A stretch of DNA of 64,000 bases from positions 124,001 through 188,000 of the forward strand of contig NZ_CP034443.1 of the NCBI RefSeq assembly GCF_003952365.1, given 5' to 3'. Below, piece after piece: positions 60,910 to 64,000 of the stretch. Both the position numbers and the translations under genes were made by a program. This DNA is from Mesorhizobium sp. M9A.F.Ca.ET.002.03.1.2 (GTDB lineage Bacteria > Pseudomonadota > Alphaproteobacteria > Rhizobiales > Rhizobiaceae). Every line of letters begins with the position of its first letter. The first letter of the stretch is position 1. Below the pieces are notes generated by a model. That model did not search any database, was not told where the DNA came from, and saw only the letters and a program-made list of their open reading frames with translations.

Positions 60910-60950
60910 GCATGACCTGAAAACCGAACCGGTTTCCGACAGGATCATGC
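60910..60950. repeat. GCATGA..TCATGC dyad
   Basis: gCATGAcctgAAAACCGaaCCGGTTTccgacaggaTCATGc, a degenerate relative of the dyad at 48120 (GCATGATC, GAAAACCGG). Lies in the 254-bp gap before the DUF1059 gene. Confidence 0.6.
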
Positions 60951-61024
60951 GTTGATCAAAGGTGCTGGAGCTTCCGCGTTCAAGCAAGCGCGCGGCGCTC
61001 CAAGGAGGAAAAAGGGAGAATCCG

Positions 61025-61210
61025 ATGAAGGAATTTCACTGCGGCTCACTCGTCCCGGGTTGTGACTGGCATACGCGCGCCGACGAGGAAGCCGAAGTCA
61101 TGCGTCGTGCGGTCGAGCACATGCGCGAGACCCATGGCGAGACAATTATCCGCGAGACGATGATCGAAGCCATCCGTTCGCGCATCGAAAAGGCCCGCGA
61201 CGCGGCCTGA
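61025..61210 (+). CDS. DUF1059 domain-containing small protein
   Basis: A 61-residue protein: FHCGSLVPGCDWHTRADEEAEVMRRAVEHMRETHGE shows the DUF1059 pattern of two Cys and two His (C-x7-C ... H-x5-H) able to bind one metal ion (quoted in part). ATG 61025 with GGGAG upstream. It ends 5 bp from the convergent cca gene. Function unknown; the family is frequent in bacteria and archaea. Confidence 0.85.
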   Translation: MKEFHCGSLVPGCDWHTRADEEAEVMRRAVEHMRETHGETIIRETMIEAIRSRIEKARDAA

Positions 61211-61215
61211 TTTGC

Positions 61216-62484
61216 CTAAGTTTCGAGTGCCTGCGCGGCGCGCTTGAGAAGCGCGCCGCGATCGACCGCAAAGCCGGATTCGACCCACTCGTTTTCAAGG
61301 TTTTTCAGGATTGCGCCGAGTTTCGGCCCGGGCGACGCGCCAAGCGTCGTCAGATCCGCGCCCTTGAGCGGAAAGTCGGGCTTTTTCCATGTTCCGGCGA
61401 AGGCCAGCAGGCGCGAGAAGCCGCCGGCTTCAAGCAGCGCGTCATTGTCCTCGACGGCGCGGGCTCGGGCGGAAGCCAGCGACAGCCGCAAGCGATCGGC
61501 AAGGCCCTGATGATCGCCACGATAGAGCCGTTTTCCGAATTCCACCTCGGTGGTCTTCGCCTCGACAGGCGCGGTCAGCGCCCACTGCCTGAGACGGCCG
61601 GCTTCGCTGACGGAGAATTTCAGCCGCTCGGCGAGCATCTTCATCCGCGCGGCGTCCGGCGGCACGATTGCTTCGAGCCTGAGCAGCGGTTCCGGCGTCC
61701 AGCCCAGATCCTTCTCGGCCCTGGTCAGCGCATGGATCGCATCGATGCCCCATTTCTCGCTCTCCGGCAGAACGCTGGTGAGCACGCCGGCCTGGCGCAT
61801 CCACAGCAAGGCGCGCGACGGGTCGCGGGCCGACAGCAGCTTCTTGAGCTCGGACCAGACGCGCTCGGCGGAGAGTTGGCTGAGCCCATCCTTCAGCCGG
61901 GCGCAAGCCTTCAGCCCTTCGGCATCGGGCCGGCCGTCGCCATACCAGGCGAAGAAGCGGAAAAAGCGCAGGATGCGCAGATAATCCTCGCGGATGCGCG
62001 CCTCCGGATCGCCGATGAAGCGCAGCCGCCGCGCCTCGATATCGGCGATGCCGCCAACCAGGTCGACGATCGTGCCGTCGGCCTCGGCATAGAGTGCGTT
62101 GATGGTGAAATCGCGGCGTTCCGCGTCGGCCTTCCAGTCGCGCCCGAACGACACCTTGGCCCGCCGTCCGTCGGTCTCGACGTCGGCGCGTAAAGTGGTG
62201 GTTTCATAGGGCTTCCCGCCGGCGACAATCGTGATCGTGCCGTGCTCGATGCCGGTCGGCACGGCCTTGAAGCCCGCCGCCTCGGCACGGCGGATGGTTT
62301 CATCGGGCAGGCAAGTGGTGGCGATATCGATGTCGGCGACAGGTTGGCCGATGAGCGCGTTGCGCACCGCGCCGCCGGCAACACGCGCCTCCTCGCCGCC
62401 ATCCGCCAGCGCCGCCAGCAGGCGCTGCAGGTGCTGTTCGCCGAGCCAGTCGGCCTTGCCCGCGAGCGACACCCGGCCGCTCAC
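61216..62484 (-). CDS. cca: CCA tRNA nucleotidyltransferase
   Basis: A 422-residue class II nucleotidyltransferase: GGAVRNALIG..DIDIATTC (catalytic DxD), RRDFTINALY, and RIREDYLRILRFFRFFAWYG, followed by a helical C-terminal domain. It adds or repairs the 3' CCA of tRNAs. GTG start at 62484 overlaps the Nudix stop (GTGA). It is the last gene of a DUF1285-Nudix-cca operon conserved in rhizobia. Confidence 0.95.
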   Translation of the reverse strand: MSGRVSLAGKADWLGEQHLQRLLAALADGGEEARVAGGAVRNALIGQPVADIDIATTCLPDETIRRAEAAGFKAVPTGIEHGTITIVAGGKPYETTTLRADVETDGRRAKVSFGRDWKADAERRDFTINALYAEADGTIVDLVGGIADIEARRLRFIGDPEARIREDYLRILRFFRFFAWYGDGRPDAEGLKACARLKDGLSQLSAERVWSELKKLLSARDPSRALLWMRQAGVLTSVLPESEKWGIDAIHALTRAEKDLGWTPEPLLRLEAIVPPDAARMKMLAERLKFSVSEAGRLRQWALTAPVEAKTTEVEFGKRLYRGDHQGLADRLRLSLASARARAVEDNDALLEAGGFSRLLAFAGTWKKPDFPLKGADLTTLGASPGPKLGAILKNLENEWVESGFAVDRGALLKRAAQALET

Positions 62485-63113
62485 GTGTAGAGCCTTTCAT
62501 AGAGCGTCCGGATGATGCCGGCGGTGACGCCCCAGATACGCTGGCCGCCATAGGGCATCTCGTAGAAGACCCATTCCAGATCGTTCCACATGCGGCTGTC
62601 GCGGCCGTGGTTGGCCGGGTCCATCAGGAAGCGCAGCGGCACTTCGAACGCGGCGTCGACCTCATCGGAATTCAGCGCCAGCGAAAACCCCGGCCGCACT
62701 ATCGCCAGCACCGGGGCGATGCGGTAGCCGCTGCCGGAGGCATAATCGGGCATGCGGCCGATGATCTCGATCCGGTCCTGGCCAAGACCGATCTCCTCGA
62801 ATGTCTCGCGCAATGCCGCCGCCTCCGGGCTCGGATCGGTCGCATCGATCGTGCCGCCGGGAAAGGCCACCTGCCCTGAATGGTTGCGCAGCTTTTCCGC
62901 CCGCTTGGTGAGCAGAACCGTGGCGTCGCGTCCGTGATCGACCACCGGGATCAGCACGGCGGCATCGCGCAGTGCCTTGGCGGACTTCAGACGCGGATGG
63001 CCGGGATTGAAGCGGTGGTCGCCGTAATCGTCGGCGGCATGCGCCAGCGGTTGCGCCGCGACGCGTGCGCGAAAATCATCGGTGGAAAACGGCGTCGGAG
63101 TCACCTGGTCCAT
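62481..63113 (-). CDS. CoA pyrophosphatase-like Nudix hydrolase
   Basis: A 210-residue Nudix protein: GQVAFPGGTIDATDPSPEAAALRETFEEIGL is the NuBI/CoA-pyrophosphatase variant of the box (quoted in parts: GQVAFPGG, AALRETFEEIG). Related enzymes (NudL/PCD1) hydrolyse CoA. ATG 63113 overlaps the previous stop by one base, and its own stop overlaps the cca start by four, so the operon is tightly coupled. Start chosen by that coupling; frame is open well upstream without homology. Confidence 0.92.
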   Translation of the reverse strand: MDQVTPTPFSTDDFRARVAAQPLAHAADDYGDHRFNPGHPRLKSAKALRDAAVLIPVVDHGRDATVLLTKRAEKLRNHSGQVAFPGGTIDATDPSPEAAALRETFEEIGLGQDRIEIIGRMPDYASGSGYRIAPVLAIVRPGFSLALNSDEVDAAFEVPLRFLMDPANHGRDSRMWNDLEWVFYEMPYGGQRIWGVTAGIIRTLYERLYT

Positions 63114-63742
63114 CACGCACTCAGCCGCTGCAGTTTTTCCGCCGGCATGATCGGGTAAACCGCCCCCTTGGAGCGGACGGCAAACATCCTTCTGCCGCCG
63201 ACCTCGATCTCCTCGCCATGCTCGACCAGTTCGTACATGACCGGCCGCGCCACCAGCGCTTCCAGCCGCCCGCGCACCAGCACATAGGGTTTCAAGCCAC
63301 CGGTGGCGTCCTCGTCGACGAAGCGCAGCGGATGGTCCGGCCCGGTCTCGACCACGTCGCCGACATTGGTGCGGAAGGTGATGACCTGGCCATCGCCGGT
63401 GCCGGAAACGTCCATTTCGACGGCGATGAAGGGCGCATCGACGACGCGGATGCCGACCCTTTCCACCGGTGTCACCAGATAGGTCTTGCCGTCTTCGTCC
63501 TTGCGCAGCACGGAGGAAAAAAGCTGCACCAGCGGCATGCGGCCGATCGGCGTGCCCAGGTAGAACCAGGTGCCGTCCTGTCTGATCTCCATGTCGAGAT
63601 CGCCGCAAAAGGCCGGATTCCAGCGCTCCACCGGTGCCGGCCCCTTGTCCGCGCGGGCGGCACGCGAGATCATCGCTTCCAGCCCGTGCGCCTCGGTGGC
63701 GGCCGTCAGGCTCTCTTCACGATGGTTGGCGCGTTCTGTCAT
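63113..63742 (-). CDS. DUF1285 domain-containing protein
   Basis: A 209-residue soluble protein of the DUF1285 family: PVERWNPAFCGDLDMEIRQDGTWFYLGTPIGR and RKDEDGKTYLVTPVERVGI are the family blocks (in pieces: WYLGTPIGR-like). Structures of family members show two beta-rich domains without known activity. ATG 63742 or GTG 63748 start. First gene of the DUF1285-Nudix-cca operon and divergent from the MoxR gene. Confidence 0.88.
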   Translation of the reverse strand: MTERANHREESLTAATEAHGLEAMISRAARADKGPAPVERWNPAFCGDLDMEIRQDGTWFYLGTPIGRMPLVQLFSSVLRKDEDGKTYLVTPVERVGIRVVDAPFIAVEMDVSGTGDGQVITFRTNVGDVVETGPDHPLRFVDEDATGGLKPYVLVRGRLEALVARPVMYELVEHGEEIEVGGRRMFAVRSKGAVYPIMPAEKLQRLSA

Positions 63743-63888
63743 GGTCACGAAATAGTCACTGTTGTTCCGCTTGTCAGCCTAAGTCTGTGATTTAAGTTCA
63801 AGGACAGGCGCCATGCCAGGCCGAATCGCGGCACTCTGCGGCGCCGAAGGTGCAAGCTGGTATTTCCAACGAGAAGGATCGATGCTGC

Positions 63889-64000
63889 ATGAGCGTGATG
63901 ATCAAGGAAAGCCCGATCAGCGAAAATGACATGATCGCCCAAGCCGAGACGGCGCTGGCCGACATTTCCAGGGTCCGCGAGGGTGTCGGCCGCGTCATCT
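63889..64000 (+). CDS. MoxR-type AAA ATPase, N-terminal fragment
   Basis: The first 37 codons of a gene that continues past the window. AETALADISRVREGVGRVIF matches the N-terminal helix of rhizobial MoxR-family ATPases, which act as chaperones with von Willebrand-type partners. The neighbourhood (moxR divergent from DUF1285-Nudix-cca) is the usual rhizobial one and supports the call. The start at 63889 is 12 nt from AGAAGG; ATG 63898 is an alternative. Confidence 0.7.
   Translation, partial: MSVMIKESPISENDMIAQAETALADISRVREGVGRVI

Overview
The window looks like a piece of the main chromosome of a Mesorhizobium-like alphaproteobacterium (Hyphomicrobiales/Phyllobacteriaceae). The reasons are high GC content, rhizobial family content (BA14K-like protein, DUF1127, DUF1344, DUF3137, long-tailed UvrB), conserved rhizobial gene neighbourhoods (moxR-DUF1285-Nudix-cca; petABC near apt; lgt-midA-pgeF; rplY-pth-ychF) and several dispersed palindromic intergenic repeats of the kind common in Mesorhizobium. 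The assignment rests on pattern recognition; no database was searched. There is no rRNA, tRNA, CRISPR, prophage or insertion sequence; most of the window is housekeeping chromosome with small accessory patches.

Layout. 1-2304: end of a sugar or alcohol oxidation operon (GMC oxidoreductase, enolase-superfamily enzyme). 2455-11742: lipid kinase, unknown membrane proteins, a Tat-type flavoprotein, DUF3137, a CapA-like phosphatase and a secreted EF-hand protein. 11855-18306: uvrB with a long repeat-bearing tail, an ABC-F ATPase behind a probable leader-peptide attenuator, and small enzymes. 18601-25344: TPR-sulfotransferase, tandem-Kazal lipoprotein, two cold-shock genes sharing a leader hairpin, BA14K-like protein, MBL hydrolase and ilvE. 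25586-28290: petP-petR-like MarR/response regulator operon with a histidine kinase. 28570-35446: glycosyltransferase, csaA, YbjN, BMFP/UbiK-like protein, lgt-midA-pgeF and a metal-less M24-fold protein. 35500-44289: lipoprotein, prs, AraC/MFS pair, rplY-pth-(unknown)-ychF and a CorA transporter. 44425-50049: two MaoC hydratases, apt, a parDE toxin-antitoxin module and petABC. 50339-57429: cupin, HxlR/DUF1326 divergent pair and a paired ABC exporter operon led by an unknown small protein. 57868-64000: trmL, soxR, hemF, DUF1344, DUF1059, cca-Nudix-DUF1285 and the start of a MoxR ATPase.

Functional links. petABC encodes the whole cytochrome bc1 complex. The MarR/OmpR pair about 20 kb away resembles PetP/PetR, named in Rhodobacter for control of that complex. 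lgt, midA and pgeF link lipoprotein maturation, complex I assembly and peptidoglycan quality control in one run. rplY, pth and ychF are all tied to the ribosome. The strongest candidate for an undescribed regulatory system is the 5' region of the ABC-F gene: an excellent ribosome-binding site, a 21-codon reading frame containing an RQRGP stretch, and overlapping RNA hairpins followed by U-tracts.
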